Source: Tenrec ecaudatus
Taxonomy: Eukaryota > Chordata > Mammalia > Afrosoricida > Tenrecidae
Length of the DNA: 64,000 nucleotides
Reading direction: 5' to 3'
Assembly (NCBI RefSeq): GCF_050624435.1
Contig: NW_027459433.1
Coordinates: 718,207-782,206, forward strand
The notes below the pieces were generated by a model. The model saw only the letters and a list, made by a program, of their open reading frames with translations, ran no database searches and had not been told where the DNA came from. Of this stretch, positions 11,860-24,575 are shown in pieces (position 1 is the stretch's first letter; every line of letters starts with the position of its first letter). The position numbers were made by a program, and so were the translations under genes.

Positions 11860-12340
11860 AGTAAGGTTTGGTGTCAATTTAGCTTGACCAGGATCTTCAG
11901 AAGGTGCAGGTCACACTCTCCTTGGAGGTATGACCTATTTCATAGCTATAAGTAGACTGTGGAGAATGGGCTCACTCTTTTTCTTCCTGATGAAATGACC
12001 CTGGACCCTACGTCTGGCTTCTTGGGATGGCAATCACCATGAGACCTGCTGACCCTAAGAGCTGTCTGTGGCCTGCCAACTGCCTGTTGACTTTGGATTC
12101 TCCCAACTCTGCCTCCACCAACCTGTGGTTTTCCTGTTTCTTGGGCTATTCCTCCAACAGCTTCAGGAGTCTGGAAGGGCCTCTAGTTTGCATCTGATTT
12201 ATGGGCTGGAGTTGGACTGGGGTTTCTTGTTGTGTGGACTTCTTAATGTAAAATTCTTTATTGATATAAATTTCCTTCTTCTACATGTATCAGTATCACT
12301 GGTTTGTTTCTCTAGAAACCCCAGCCGACCACAGATATAA
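11860..12340 (+). repeat. Unnamed interspersed repeat, copy 2
   Basis: It starts 'tggtgtcaatttagcttgac' and ends 'tttctctagaaaccccagcc'. A middle section 'atgggctggagttggactgg' is shared with the copies at 14558 and 23388. Confidence 0.65.
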
Positions 12341-13158
12341 TATAGGCTGTATTTGGGCTCTTTTGCGTTCTTATTTTAATTTTCTTCAGGTTTGACTTGA
12401 ACTTGCATATTAGTAATTGATAGTCTTTTACATAGTTGGCCCCCGGTCTTGTTTTGTCTCAATGATATTGAGCTTCTCTATCATGTCTTCCCACAGATTT
12501 AATCAATTCCATTCCTGTGTTTTCCACATGTATATATGCCGCTCCTGTTGTTGAATAAAGGTGTTTGCAATGAGGAAGTTATTGCTCTTGCAGAATTCTT
12601 TCATGCAGTCTTCAGCTTCTTTTCGATCCCCAAAGCCATAGTTTCTAATTATTCTTCCTTCCTTTTTGTTTCCATGTGTGCATTCCAATTGTCAGCAATT
12701 ATTAATGCATTTTCAGTACATGTGTGGTCAATTTCAGACTAAAGAAGTTGGTACAATTCTTCATTGGCTTTAGTGGTTTGTGAGAAAATTTGAATAATGG
12801 TTCTATTAACTGGCCTTCCTTGTGTATGAAGATAGATATTATTCTGTCACAGGCAGCATTGCACTTCAAGATAGATCTAAAAATGCTCTTTTTGAGGATG
12901 AAAGAGACATTCTTTTGAATTTGTCATTGTCAGCATAGTCATTCTTATCATTTTAAGATTCAAAGGGACTATTTCAACTCACCAATGCCTAGGATATTGA
13001 TCTTTATAGGTCAGATTCCGTTTTTTTATGATTTCCAATTTTCCTAGATTCTTATTTTGCACGTTTGATGTTCTGATTATTAATGAATGGTTGCAATGAT
13101 TTTTCTCATTTTGAATTATAATCCATTAGCAAATGAAGGTGCCAGAAGCTTTAGTACA

Positions 13159-13826
13159 CTTTGTTGCTAGATGCCTTCAAGTCAGTTCTGTCTCATAATA
13201 ATGCCTACACAACAGAATGAAACATTGCCTGGTCCTACCCCATACTCAAAAATTTTGTTATGTTTGAGTCCATTGTTGTAGGAATTGTCTAGATCCATTT
13301 GATCGGGTGTCTTCCTCTTTTTGCAACCCCTCCACTGTAATGTGTATGATGTCCTCCAGGGACTGGTCTGTCCTGATAACATCTGCAAAGTACATGAGAT
13401 GAAGTCTCGCCATCCTATCTGCCAAGGAACATTTAGCTGCACTTCTTCTCAGACAGATTTGTTTGTTCTTCTCTCCACCCATGGTACTTTCAGTATTTTT
13501 TGTCAGTACCTTAATTCAAATGCACCAGTTCTCCTTCAGTCGTTCTCATTCAATGTTCAAATTTCACATGCATAAGGTGTGGCGGAAAATGCCATGCCTT
13601 GGGCCAGGCGCAACGTAATCCTAAGTGAAATTCTTGATCTTCAGTACTTTAAAGTGGTTATGTGCAGTAGATTTGCCTAATGCAATATGTTATTTGGTTT
13701 TTTGATTGTTGTTTCCATGAGCATTAGTTGTGAATCTAAGCAAGACGAAATCCTTGATAACTTCCATATTTTCTCCATTTATTATGATGTTATCTACAGC
13801 TCCTGTTGTGAGGTTTTGAGTTATCA
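13159..13826 (-). mobile_element. RTE 3' end nested inside the first RTE
   Basis: A second RTE 3' terminus ('tagatgccttcaagtcagtt') begins inside the endonuclease region of the host RTE. The host resumes at 'aaggtggactctactttgag'. The copy is 5'-truncated at about 670 bp. Confidence 0.7.
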
Positions 13827-14557
13827 TTAAGGTGGACTCTACTTTGAGGAAGCTCTCCTTCTCGGTGATATTTTGATTGTTTTGCAATCTGAGGGGCTCA
13901 TTTTCTGGCATTATATCAGACAATATTTTACTGCTATGCATAAAGTTTTCAATGGTGAATCCCTCAGAAGTGGACTGATTGTTTTGTCGTCCTGTCAGTT
14001 CTTAGTCTGGAAGCTGTGTTGAAATCTGTTCACCGTGGGTGATCCTGCCTGGTATTTGAAGTACTAGTGGACTAACTCCCAGCATCACAGCAAAGCACAA
14101 GCTACCACAGTGCAGCAAATTGACAGATGGGGCACGGGAGGGGAGTTGTCATTGTTAGACACTGTTAATTTGGCTCTAACTCATAGCACCCACAGCCTGT
14201 TTCCTCACAGTGAATGTTGGAGACCATTTTTGCAGCCAGTATGCCAATTCATCCCATTGAGGACCTTCTTCTTTTTTTCACCACTCCACTTTACCAAGTA
14301 TGATATCCTTCTCTAGGGACTATGCTCAGCTGTTAACATGTCCAAAGTATGTGATATGAAGTCTTGCCATTCTCACGTCTAGGAAGCATTCTGGCTCTAC
14401 TTCCGCCAAGAAAGATTTGTTCCTTCTTCTGAAAGTCCATGGAATAATCAATATTCTTCACCAGCATCATAATTCAAAGACATCAACTTTTATTTTATCT
14501 TTCATAATTATTGTCCATTTTCAAGTACATATGAGGTGATTGAAAATGCCATAGTAT

Positions 14558-15000
14558 GATAGTTATATAATTTTATGTCAGTTTGAAGATATGTAAAAGT
14601 GTAAGGTTGGTATCCAATCTGTCAATCACACCATAGTCTGATGGTGCCTCTTTGTGGCCATGGCCTTCTCATAAGGAGGGCCCTGGGAACCTCCCCTTCT
14701 TTTTGCATTCACCTGACTGCTTCCTGCCCACGTTGAGAGCTGCCAGAGTCTTGCCATGCTTCCATCGACCTTGGGTCCACACGACATTGCAATCACTGGC
14801 CTTTGACATCCCTGCATTCTGCATCATTGCATGTAACTGCGTAAGTTGGAAAGGAACTTATGGGCTAGTGTTGGACTTATGGACTTGAGTTGGACTGGCC
14901 TGGGATATTTCCTTGAAATAGAAATACTATAATGACTTCTTGATTAAAAACTATTTATTGCACATATATGAGTGTCACTTGATTTGTGTCTCTAGTCAGC
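14558..15000 (+). repeat. Unnamed interspersed repeat, copy 3
   Basis: It contains 'tcatgcatgtaactgcgtaa'-like and 'gagttggactggcctgggat' sections and ends 'gatttgtgtctctagtcagc'. It interrupts the second RTE. Confidence 0.65.
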
Positions 15001-15009
15001 CTGGATTAC

Positions 15010-15194
15010 ATCCAGTTCTCTGCCATCAAGTTGATTCCAACCCTTAGCAACTCTATAGGACAGGGGAGAGATATCCCTGTGGGTTTCCAATACTGGAACT
15101 TTGTATGGGAGCAGAACTGCTGATCTTGTGTTGAGCAACCCAACCGGGTTGGTTCTGATGCATTATGTTTGTAACCACTATACCACTAGGGCTC
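15010..15194 (-). repeat. AfroSINE
   Basis: The copy is antisense, 'ccatcaagttgattccaacc' to 'actataccactagggctc', inside the second RTE. Confidence 0.8.
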
Positions 15195-15245
15195 AGCTGT
15201 GCCTTATTCCTCAAAGTGACATCTTTTAACACTGGAAATTGGTCT

Positions 15246-15790
15246 TCAGCAAGATCTACCAGTGTACTCGTTCATATGACTTATTTTCTTTTTACACTGT
15301 TTTGATTGTGATGTGAGGGAAAATCTACAGAGTAAATTGATTTTCTTTACAATTCATGCAATGTTTTATGATATTGATTGCAATACCTACAATGCAATAC
15401 TACTTTTCCTATTCCCTCCCTTTGTTTGCCGTTTCCATTGGTCTTTCGTTCCCATGCCTTCCTGCCTTCTGAGTAACTCCCTGACAAATGCTGGGCTCTG
15501 AATTGTACATCGTTGACAGTATAGGTCTCCTATTTGGGGGCTGAAAGTTGAGCCATGGAGGTGAGGTCAGGTGTCAAATGGGAATTCCACTAGTGCCTAT
15601 CATATCCTAAGGTTAGTCTTCTTATTTTGAGTTCTACATTTTCCCCAGTTGATCCAGGGCCTACTACTGTGAGCACTTTCAGAGCAATCTGCAGTGAGAA
15701 CCCTATGCTACCTTGGTCTTCTGGACTCAGCGCTGTGGAGCCTGGGCTTCATGTGGTCAGTGAATCCCTTTCATCTTCTTTTGATGCTAT
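15246..15790. other. Unassigned insertion within the RTE
   Basis: This 545-bp block does not continue the RTE, which resumes near 'tgtgtaattctgtattttga'. It looks like a repeat, but its family was not recognised. Confidence 0.4.
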
Positions 15791-16347
15791 CTGTGTAATT
15801 CTGTATTTTGAATTTCTCTTCAATTTTTTCAGCTAGTGAAATGCACATGCTTTTCATTTTTGCTGTCCTAATTCCAGGTCTTTGCACCTTTTAATATAAT
15901 TCTTTATTCCATCTTTTTGAATTCCCCTTTGAAATTTTATGTTCAGCTTCTTTATTCAGCGTCTTTACTTCATCAATTATTTCTATATTTCTCTCTCTCT
16001 TTTTCGTACTTCATCATTTCTTTCATTGGCTTCAGCTACTCCACATTCAAGGTGACATCCGTTTTGTCTGTTCTTTAGTTTCTATCTTTTTAATTATCTT
16101 TGAATTTCTTTATTTATGATGTTCTTGATATTATTGCAGAACTCGTATCATCTCAGGTGATTTGTGTTCAATGTGTCAACTTTCTTCTTGAAGTAGCCTC
16201 TAATTTAGATGAGATATACTCAAATTCATACTTTGACTCTTGGGGACTTGTTTTAATTTTGTTGGAATTCAAGTTGAATTTGCCATTGATGGTTTGTTCC
16301 ACAGTTCGTCTCCAGTCTCGTGACTGATGATATTGAACTTCTTTATA

Positions 16348-16461
16348 CCGTAAATACTTGAGTATAAGCCGAGATTTTTCAGCACATTTTTTATGCTGAA
16401 AAAGCACCCCAGCTTTGGGGGGTAAAATTAGTTGCCTTGGGTTATACTCGAGTATGTATAG
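16348..16461. mobile_element. TA-flanked MITE, 114 bp
   Basis: Its ends are 'ccgtaaatacttgagtataa' and 'ttatactcgagtatgtatag', inverted repeats flanked by TA. The centre has the hairpin 'tttttcagcac...tgctgaaaaa', also present in the 427-bp copy at 62836. TA flanks suggest a Tc1/mariner-type origin. Confidence 0.7.
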
Positions 16462-17445
16462 TAGATTATTTCAACAGATATAGTTGATTTAATTCCTGTG
16501 TATTTCTATCCAATATACATAATCCATGTCTATGGTTACTGTTTACATCCCTGAAAAATAAATGTTCAATCAATAAGCCATCCTTATTGGAAAATTCTAT
16601 CATGAGATCTCCCATGTGGCTTCCATCCCCATGGCCATATTTTCTAACTAGTGATCCTCCTCCTTAGTTTCCAATTTTTGCATTCAAGTCATCAGTAATC
16701 TTGATTGCATGTTTCATCAATTTCAGACTGAAAAGGTTGGTAAAAATCCTCAATGGCTTTATTGTTAGCATTAGTGGTTGGTGTGTAAATTTGAATAATA
16801 ACTTTATTAATTATTCATCCTTGTAGGTGTAATATATCCTACACCTAACAATGGTGAACATTGGAATCGATGTTGAAACATTCTCTTTTTTAACATGAAA
16901 GTCATCCATTCCTTTCAAATTTGTTACTCTGGTATGTAAACCATATTATTGTGACATTCAAAATGGCCAATACCAGTCTATTTCAGTTCAATAACACCTA
17001 GAGTGTTTGATCTTTATGTGTTCCATTTTTTCATGGCTTCCAATTTTTCTAGATCCATATTTCATGCATCCCATCTTCTTGTTAGTGGTTATTGCAGTAC
17101 TGCTGTTTCTTCTCATTTTGAGTCATTGCCACATCAACAAATATAGGTCCTGAAAACTTTATATCACTAAGGTCAACTCTACTTTGAGGAGACAGCTCTT
17201 CCCCAATTATATTTTGAGTGTCTTCCAACTTGAGGGGTTCATCATCCTGCACTATATGAAACAATATTCCACTGCTATCAATGTGCTCCACAAACACCAC
17301 TATTTTTTTCAGATGTAGATTGGCAGGTTATTCTTTCTAGTCTATTTAGCTTGTAAGCTTTTCTGAAAATTTTCCACCACGGGTAACTATGCTTGTGTTT
17401 GAAATACCAGTGGTATATCTCACAGGATCATGATGACTTTCAAGT

Positions 17446-18324
17446 TATGATAGTTCAAGAACCTGACATGTCTGACAACTTGGCATGCTAGCCTAATTCC
17501 GAATGGCCAGCACATCTCTCTTCTTGCTTTCTCTAGTTTCTGTAGACCACTGTACCTGAGCATGCATGGCTTAGGAGGTTGTGGAGTTAATTCTTGCTTC
17601 CTGGAGTAACCCTTAACCAATGACCCATAGGAGTTGTTGGACAAATAGCCACACTCCCTCACATTCTGGGCAGAATAACTAGTGGATTTTCTACAGTGTC
17701 TCCAGTAAGATTAACCTTCAGTTGCTCACAATTTTAAATTGTTTGATAATGTACTTTTCATTGGCTGCCTTCTTTCCCTTTTCTATTTCCCATTTCCTTA
17801 TTGATATCTCCCCCAGAAAATGGCTTAATTAAAACCTTTGTCTCAGGATCTAATCCTATGGGGAACCCAAACTCAATCACACAAGACATTTGTCAAATCA
17901 TGGACTTAGTGGTTATATCTATTATATGTGTAGGTCATGGAAGAGGAGAATTCATACCATCCCTTTGAATAGTCACTCGGAGTGCCAACTGGGTCCCCAG
18001 CATAGATCCTGGACATCAAAACTCACTGTTTCCTGTATCATAACACTTCCTTTTAGACTTCAGTCATTCAAAAAACTCAACAAATAGCTTGCTGTCTCAC
18101 TTCAAATTTTGTAGTGTGCAAATATGGCTATGTTTTCATTGTGTGTTTAGCCCTGGACAAATCAGCTTTGACCAGGAAGGTGAAGTCATGTGGAAAAACA
18201 AACCAAAAACACTAGCAGCTGTGTGTTGTGGAAGAAAACCCTGTGGATGAAGTGCAATTTTTAGGGAACAGAGACCAGTAAGATAAACCAATAAGTGTCC
18301 ACTGTTCTGATGTTAAGGAGAACC
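17446..18324. other. No recognised feature
   Basis: No domain-bearing frame and no repeat family was recognised. Confidence 0.35.
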
Positions 18325-18440
18325 CTGGTGAGGCAGTAATTAAGCACTTAAGGGCTAATCAATCAGCAGTTCAAACCCACCATCTTCCCCAAGGAAGAGT
18401 TACGATGTGGCAGTCTGACCCCCTTAAGATTTACATTTAT
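18325..18440 (+). repeat. AfroSINE 5' part
   Basis: 'gaaccctggtgaggcagtaa' and 'agcagttcaaacccaccatc' are present; the 3' half is missing. Confidence 0.75.
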
Positions 18441-18489
18441 TACCACTACCAACTGATCTGAGAGGGATAGCATTAGGGGATCCTGGATT

Positions 18490-18715
18490 GCATTCTTAAC
18501 GAGCTCTAATGGCAGAGTGGACTCCTCATTGATCTCCTAACCGCAAAGAAAGTGGTTCTAACCTATCAGTTGGTCCATGTGAGAAATATGAGTTTGTCTG
18601 CTCTGGTAAAGATTTAAGCCTTGGAAAAATCAAAGGGTGAAGTTCTATTCTATCTTGTAGGGTCTCTATGAGTCAGCTTCAACACAATGATAATGAGTTT
18701 GCTTTGGAATTTTGG
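18490..18715 (+). repeat. AfroSINE
   Basis: This is a full sense copy from 'gagctctaatggcagagtgg' to 'acacaatgataatgagtttg'. Confidence 0.8.
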
Positions 18716-18774
18716 GATAGAATAGGAGAAATATGTGCAACAAAGTTTAAACTTATTTTAAATGTTCAGTGGTA

Positions 18775-19128
18775 TTGCTCAGAGAGAGATTCTTGGAACC
18801 CACAAGACTGTTGTCCTTAGGCACCTTCAGATCTGGAACTGAACTCACTCCCTTGGCTCAATCTTCAGCCAAACAATAGGTAGATCTATAAGGTAAAAAG
18901 TAACACTAATCAACTATTTGAATCAAAAGGATATAATTTATTCAAAGATAAAGTTCAGAAGGGTCAGGAAAGAAGGGGGAATGGAAACAGGAAATACAAG
19001 GAGGAAGTGCGATAAGTGATATTACGTTGAGCAGATTGCAGTCAATATCATGAAGCAAAATATGTGTGAACTGTCAAATGGAAAACGGATGTATTCTGTA
19101 AACCTTCACCCAACTCACAATAAAGAGA
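18775..19128 (+). mobile_element. Afrotherian-type L1 3' UTR
   Basis: 'tcactcccttggctcaatct', 'agccaaacaataggtagatc' and the end 'caactcacaataaagag' match the L1 3' UTR common in afrotherians. It differs from the 'gagttgtatgagccc' type. Confidence 0.65.
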
Positions 19129-19129
19129 T

Positions 19130-19235
19130 TTTTTGTCAGCCTTGGAAACCTATGAGGCAATACTATTCTGTCCTATAGGGTACCCATGAGTTGAAATTAA
19201 CTCAGTGGCAATGGGATATTGATACTGATGCTTTC
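19130..19235 (+). repeat. AfroSINE 3' half
   Basis: 'gtcagccttggaaacctatg' to 'actcagtggcaatggg'. Confidence 0.75.
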
Positions 19236-19464
19236 TGCCGATTCTAAAAAATAGGGTTATTAGCAATTATTGTGGAAATAGCATGAATGAGACTATGTAA
19301 ATGGGGTTGGTTACAGATAAATTCTTGCAAATGTTAAAGGATAAGTGATTGAGGATGGACTTACCCAAAAAGAGAAAATTATTGCAAGACTTTGTTCCAG
19401 GGATAAAATAAAAATAGGTTTCCTGTGGGTAAGACTTAAGCCTATAGATATGGAATTTAAGGAA

Positions 19465-20345
19465 CTGGTATTCCATGATGGTCACCTTCCCGACACAATC
19501 ACTCAAGACAAAAAGTGGGTGTATAAACAAATGAGGTGAAGAAAGCTTATGGAGCCTAGCTATCAAAAGATAAAGAGTCTAGGGTTTTAAAAACTAGAAG
19601 GTTCACAAGTGGCCATCTAGCTTAGAAGCAATAAAGCGCACATGAAAGAAGCACACCAGCCTGTGTGATCACAAGATGTAGATGGGATCAGGTATCAGGC
19701 ATCAAAGAACAAAAAAATCATATCATTGTGAATGAGGGGGGGTACAGTTAGGGGATCCAAGATCTATCTGTAGGCAACTGGACAACCCCTTACAGAAGGG
19801 TCGCTGGGAGGAGATGAGCCAGTCAGGATGCAGTGTAGCAACGATGAAACATATAACTTTCCTCTCATTCCTAAATGCTACCGCGCCCACTATCATGATC
19901 CCAATTCTACCTTACAAACCTGGCTAGACCAGAGAATATACACTGGTCCATATAGGAACTGGAAACACAGGGAAACCAGGACAGATGAACCCTTCAGGAC
20001 CAGTGCTGAGAGTAGCAATAACAGGAGGATGGAGGAAAGGTGGGGTAGAAAGAGGGATCTGATTACAAGGATCTACATATAACCTCCTCCATGAGGGAGG
20101 GACAACAAAAAAGTGGGTGAAGGTAGATGTCGGACAGTGTAAGATAGGACAGAATAATAATTTATAAATTATCAAGGGTCCATGAGGGAGGGGAAGGGGG
20201 AAGGAGGGGAAATGAGGAGCTACTACCAAGGGCTCAAGTAGAAAGCAAATGTTTTGAGAATGATGATGGCAACAAATGTACGCAGTGGATGTATGTATAG
20301 ATTGTGATAAGAGTTGTAGGAGACCCCAATAAAATGATTCTTTTT
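19465..20345 (+). mobile_element. L1 3' UTR and terminus, sense
   Basis: The sequence runs collinear with the reverse complement of the L1 copy at 55461-56380 and ends 'aggagaccccaataaaatga'. ORF2 is absent. Confidence 0.85.
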
Positions 20346-21074
20346 AAAAACCTCAAAGAGCAAAACACACTATGGTTTATTATACATCAATGATACTTCA
20401 ATAAAATTACATAAAAAAGGGGAAAAAGAAATGGAATTTAAGGTAAAGAAAGTATTCCCTTTGAGGACCATATTGCAAATATATATTTAGGCAGGCAATT
20501 AGATAAAGACATTTTAAGTCTGGGCTTCTATACCTGCCATCTGTCTGTTATGAATAGTATAATTAGCAACTAGAATCTCTCACACAAAATCAACTCAATA
20601 TGGTATTTCTGGTCTGACCTCCGTGGTGTTCTACTCTGCTTTGATGGAGCTCATCATATCATGACTCTATAACAAGATTGAGGAGTTATTTGCATTCTTA
20701 TGTGGAAGGTAAATCTGTTTGGCCATTCTGTTAGACTAGTTCATTTTCTTTCCTACCATCCCATCTGCCATTTTAATTCAAAACAAGGAGAAAAGCATGT
20801 ATGTGCCTTTTGAGGAAGGAGAAGATTTTGGTGTGGAAGAAATTCTCTTCTAGACTGCAAGGTAAGTATTTACCCCCTCTAGCCCTGTTGGAGGAGGGGA
20901 AAAGGAAGAGAGACAAGGCAAAGAGAACAACATAGTTAGTTTCATGCCTCCTTACTTGACCTGGGGATTGAGGGGAATATCAGTGACTATGGACCTGTTG
21001 TGCTCCCCATTTGGAAGCATGAAGAATAGAGGCTGCCAGGCAGAGCAGCCCTCTGGGAAGTCACTGAAGACAAA
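20346..21074. other. No recognised feature
   Basis: AT-rich sequence, with 20945-21074 possibly repeat-derived. No gene signal. Confidence 0.35.
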
Positions 21075-21530
21075 CATATAGAGAGTGCCATCAAGTCTAC
21101 TGTGATCCATGGAGACCTTATATGAAATGGAATGGAGTGCTGTCTGACCTTGCACCATCGTCACACATTCCTGAATGTTGAAGTCCATTGTTGCAGCGAT
21201 TAGGTCAATGTGCCTCAATAAGGATCTCCCATGTCCCTCTATTTCATCAAATATGATGTCTTCCTCTAGCAATTGTCCCCTGATAGTGTGTCCAAAACAC
21301 ATTAGTCAGTCAGTGTTCTCTTGTGATCCATAAGGTTTTCTTTCAGTAATTTTTGGAAGTGGACTAGCAGGCCCCTCTTCCTTGTCTGTCTTAGTCTAGA
21401 AGCTTCACTGAAACCTGTCCACCATGGGCAATCCTGCTGGTATTTGAAATTCTGGGAACAGAGCTTCCAGCACCATAACAATACACAAACCATTATAGTA
21501 CAACCAACTGACAGATGAGTGGAGGATATC
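21075..21530 (-). mobile_element. RTE 3' end joined to the RTE 5'-related block
   Basis: A degraded peptide (21302 down to 20952) has the RTE C-terminal pattern GHTIRGQLLEEDIIF. At about 21310 it switches to the 5'-related block ending 'ccaactgacagatgagtgg'. This is a long-form AfroSINE-like composite or an internally deleted RTE. Confidence 0.7.
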
Positions 21531-22551
21531 TATATCTATATATGGAGAGAGAGAGAGTAAAACTGGCAATGCAGTCTGATTAGGCAGTATTCTGATAATC
21601 TGCTGCTAACAGAAAGTATCCCCACAAATAACATCTTAAAGTAATGATAATATCAATTTTGCTCACAAATCTGCAATCTGGGCAGAGCTCAGCGAGGACA
21701 CTAGTTTTGGCTTCATCAAGCATTAGCTGGGGTAGCTCAAAGGACAGAGGCTGCAGCTCTCTTAAGACTCACTCCCTCACACGACTGATACTTCTATTGG
21801 TTGGAGCTCAAGAAGAACCCTATATGTGACATTTTCATTTGGCTTGGTCTTCCTTGCAACATCCTGACAGGGTCCCAATGGTGAACAACCCAATACGACC
21901 AGGTGGAAGTCACAGAGCAACACTTCTGCCATAGTCAAAGGCCTGCCAAGATGCAAGGAAGAGGGAAAGCAGGCCCTGTTTCTGGAAAAATGAACACAAA
22001 TTCATCTTGTAACAAGAGAATGTGCGATGTGCAACATTAGGACAGTCATCTTTGAAGGACACAACCTGCCATGAGCCAAGAGACAGATTTCTACGAAAAC
22101 GAAAGGGCAGGACTTAGACTTAAAGATAAAGCCACAGACTTCATAGGACAAGAGCAATAGGGAGACAAGCAAAGGAAAGCTCTAGGACGCAAGCCTAACA
22201 TGGCTAAAGATAGGGACAATGTCAGGACTGAACTGGAAGCAAGCAGACACCTGTGCAAGGCAGAACCCGTGAAGTTGTGAGTGCCTTCAAAGCTAAGTCA
22301 AAGTACCTTGGGGCGTGAGAAGGGAAGGAGCAGGAGAAGGAATTAATGGGTAGGTTTATGGAATTTGTAAGTCTGGAGACAGAGCATCAGGAATAGCTGG
22401 GTTCTGGCACTCAGTTGAGACCATCAGAGTTTGAACCTTTTCCTTTCAGAGCTGTTTCCTTTTGAGTTTCACGCAGGCTTCCTGATGACAGCTGTAGTTT
22501 TATCTAGAAGCTCAGGAATTCTATTAGAGAGAGGCTCTTTTCCTTTCTAAT
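21531..22551. other. Unassigned; short (GA)n and possible ancient repeat
   Basis: (GA)n lies at 21547-21556. The stretch 21700-21950 ('ggtggaagtcacagagcaac', 'acttctgccatagtcaaagg') resembles an old mammal-wide repeat whose class I cannot name. Confidence 0.35.
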
Positions 22552-22728
22552 CATTGGTGGTACTATCAGGTAAGCATTGGATTGCTAACTGCAAGGTTGG
22601 CAGTGCTACCCTACCAGCTACCTCATAGGGAAAAAGATGGAACTTTCTGCTCACATAAATATTTACAGTCTGAGAAACCCCACAGGGACCTTCTATGATT
22701 CAAAATGGACTCATTGGCAATGGGGCAA
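22552..22728 (+). repeat. AfroSINE
   Basis: The copy is in sense orientation: 'attggattgctaactgcaag' to 'actcattggcaatgggg'. Confidence 0.8.
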
Positions 22729-23387
22729 TTGTTTCTGGGGCATTTTTTAGGGTTAGATATCATTAACCTAGCATGAGTCTCATACTGAGTCTGACCCAGT
22801 CCCTTTGGACAGAGGAAAGTCATGCCCTGACTAGCCAGGCCTGGAGCTGGCAGATTGGGTCAATGCCAGCAGAAGCATGGAGATGGAGCATGGTGGAAGA
22901 GTGATCCCAAAGATACAAGCCATGTGCTGTGAGTGGAAGAAGGGCAAATGAATGCTGCATTAATTAACCAGTCATTGACAAAATGAGGTTGCATGACAAA
23001 TGGCTCCAAAACCCAGCAGTTCAACAAACAGCCCAACCCCTTCCCTCCCACACACACAGTTCTTAAAATTCAGGATCAGGGAGATTAACTGGAACTTTGA
23101 ACTTGGCACTTCAGGGCTTGGAAGAGGTGACAGTGCATGTAAAGGCCTTGGGGCAGGAGAGATCTTGGTGTGACTGAAAGCCCAGAAGAAGACTAATTTG
23201 GGGGAGGTGAGATAATAGGAATGGAGTTTTCAGTGAGCATTTCCTTGAGAGCCTTCAAGCGAAAGCGATTTTTCTATATTCATGTTTTAGAAGTAGATCT
23301 CCACCCATTGGGTAAAGCTTTGGGTATTGGATTGGTGTCGGTATGCAGGAAAAAAATAAATGGGCTTGTTATGGATTAGGAGCCTGT
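22729..23387. other. No recognised feature
   Basis: The stretch appears single-copy, with no supported frame. Confidence 0.35.
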
Positions 23388-23900
23388 GGTAGTCACCTAA
23401 TCTTGTGTCAAGTTAAGGATTAGGAGTGTAGGCGTGGAGTTTAGGCTGCCAATCTGGAGAAAGTCAGTGAGACTTTTATGTGGGCATAGCCTCCTTCTGA
23501 GAACTCTGAGAAATCTGGTACTTCCTCCTTGGAGGTGGAAGACACCTCTCGCTCTCTCTCTCTCTCTGCTACTCCTTGGGAGACATTGCAGAAGGCAAGC
23601 CAAATGGATGCGACCAGACCTCTGAAGCCAAAGAAGCCTCAGAGAGATCGCTGCCAGCACTGAGATGCTTACAATGCCACTGGATCCACAAGACTTTCCA
23701 CCCATTGGCCTGTGAGTATCCTGCATTCAGCATCACTGCACATGTTTTATGGGTCTGAAAAGGAATTTATAGATTGGTATCAGACATATGGGCTAATATC
23801 AGACTTATGGATTTGATGTGCACTGGGCTGGGACGTTTGCTTAATGTACAATTACTGTTTGATATAAAACTCTCTCTCTGGATTTATAAGGTAGAATTAG

Positions 23901-24378
23901 ACCAGAACATGTACTCTGGTACAGAGAGGAGCTGGAAACACAGGGAATCCACGACAGATGATCCCTTCAGGACCAGTGGTGAGAGTGGCAATACCAGGAG
24001 GGTGGAGGGAAGGTGGGGTAGAAAGGGTGAATCGATTACAAGGATCTACATAAAATCTCTGCCCTGGGGGACAGACAACAGAAAAGTGGGGGAAGTGAGA
24101 TGTTTGACCTGTAAGATATGACAAAATAATTTATATATTACCAAGGATTTATGAGGGAGGGGGAGGAGGATGGTAGTGGGGAAATGAGGAGCTGATACGA
24201 AGGGCTCAAGTAGAAAGCAAATATTTTGAGAAGGATGAGGGCAACACATGTACAAATGTACTTGACACACAATGGGTGGATGGATGATGGATGGATGGAT
24301 GGATGGATGGATGGATGGATGGATGGATGGATGGATGGAATGACTGTGATAAGAGTTGTATGAGCCCCCAATAAAATT
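23901..24378 (+). mobile_element. L1 3' UTR and terminus, sense
   Basis: The copy contains 'gaaacacagggaatccacga' and ends 'gagcccccaataaaat'. It carries a long (ATGG)n expansion just before the terminus. Confidence 0.85.
24270..24340. repeat. (GGAT)n microsatellite
   Basis: About 17 tetranucleotide units with one interruption, grown from the L1 'gatgtatggattg' tail. Confidence 0.9.
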
Positions 24379-24575
24379 ATCAAGGGTTCCTAAGGAGGGG
24401 GGAGTAGGAAGGGAGGAGAAAAATGAGGAGCAGGTGCCAGGGGCTTATGTGGAGAGCAAATGTTTTGACAATGATGAGGGCAATGAATGTATAAATGTGC
24501 CTTATAATGGATGGATGGATGGATGGATTGTGATAAGAGTTGTATGAATCCCTAATATAATGATTAAATAATAGG
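24379..24575 (+). mobile_element. Second L1 terminus repeated in tandem
   Basis: It restarts at 'tatcaagggttcctaaggag' and ends 'taatataatgatt', repeating the last 190 bp of the preceding L1 tail, with its own shorter (GGAT)n. Confidence 0.8.

Larger units (their letters stand above)
9285..14135 (-). mobile_element. AfroRTE LINE, nearly full length, antisense, interrupted
   Basis: From left to right the copy reads 3' end, reverse transcriptase ('ggtcatctgcataatacagg', antisense of the catalytic region, near 10222), the endonuclease region (about 12360-13150) and the 5' end ('aattgacagatggggcacgg'). After removing insertions about 3 kb remains, close to the family's full length. The frame is destroyed by many stops. 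Insertions lie at 9695-9855, 10325-10672, 11672-11747, 11860-12340 and 13159-13826. Confidence 0.8.
14146..17440 (-). mobile_element. Second AfroRTE LINE, antisense, interrupted
   Basis: A new RTE 3' end begins ten bases after the first element's 5' end. Order is again 3' end, coding region, endonuclease (about 16550-17230), 5' end ('gtaagcttttctgaaaattt' onward). It is broken by an unnamed repeat, an AfroSINE, an unassigned block (15246-15790) and a MITE. Confidence 0.75.

Noticed and set aside
24270..24340. CRISPR-like or satellite array
   Set aside because: It is a simple tetranucleotide microsatellite within an L1 tail; there are no spacers.
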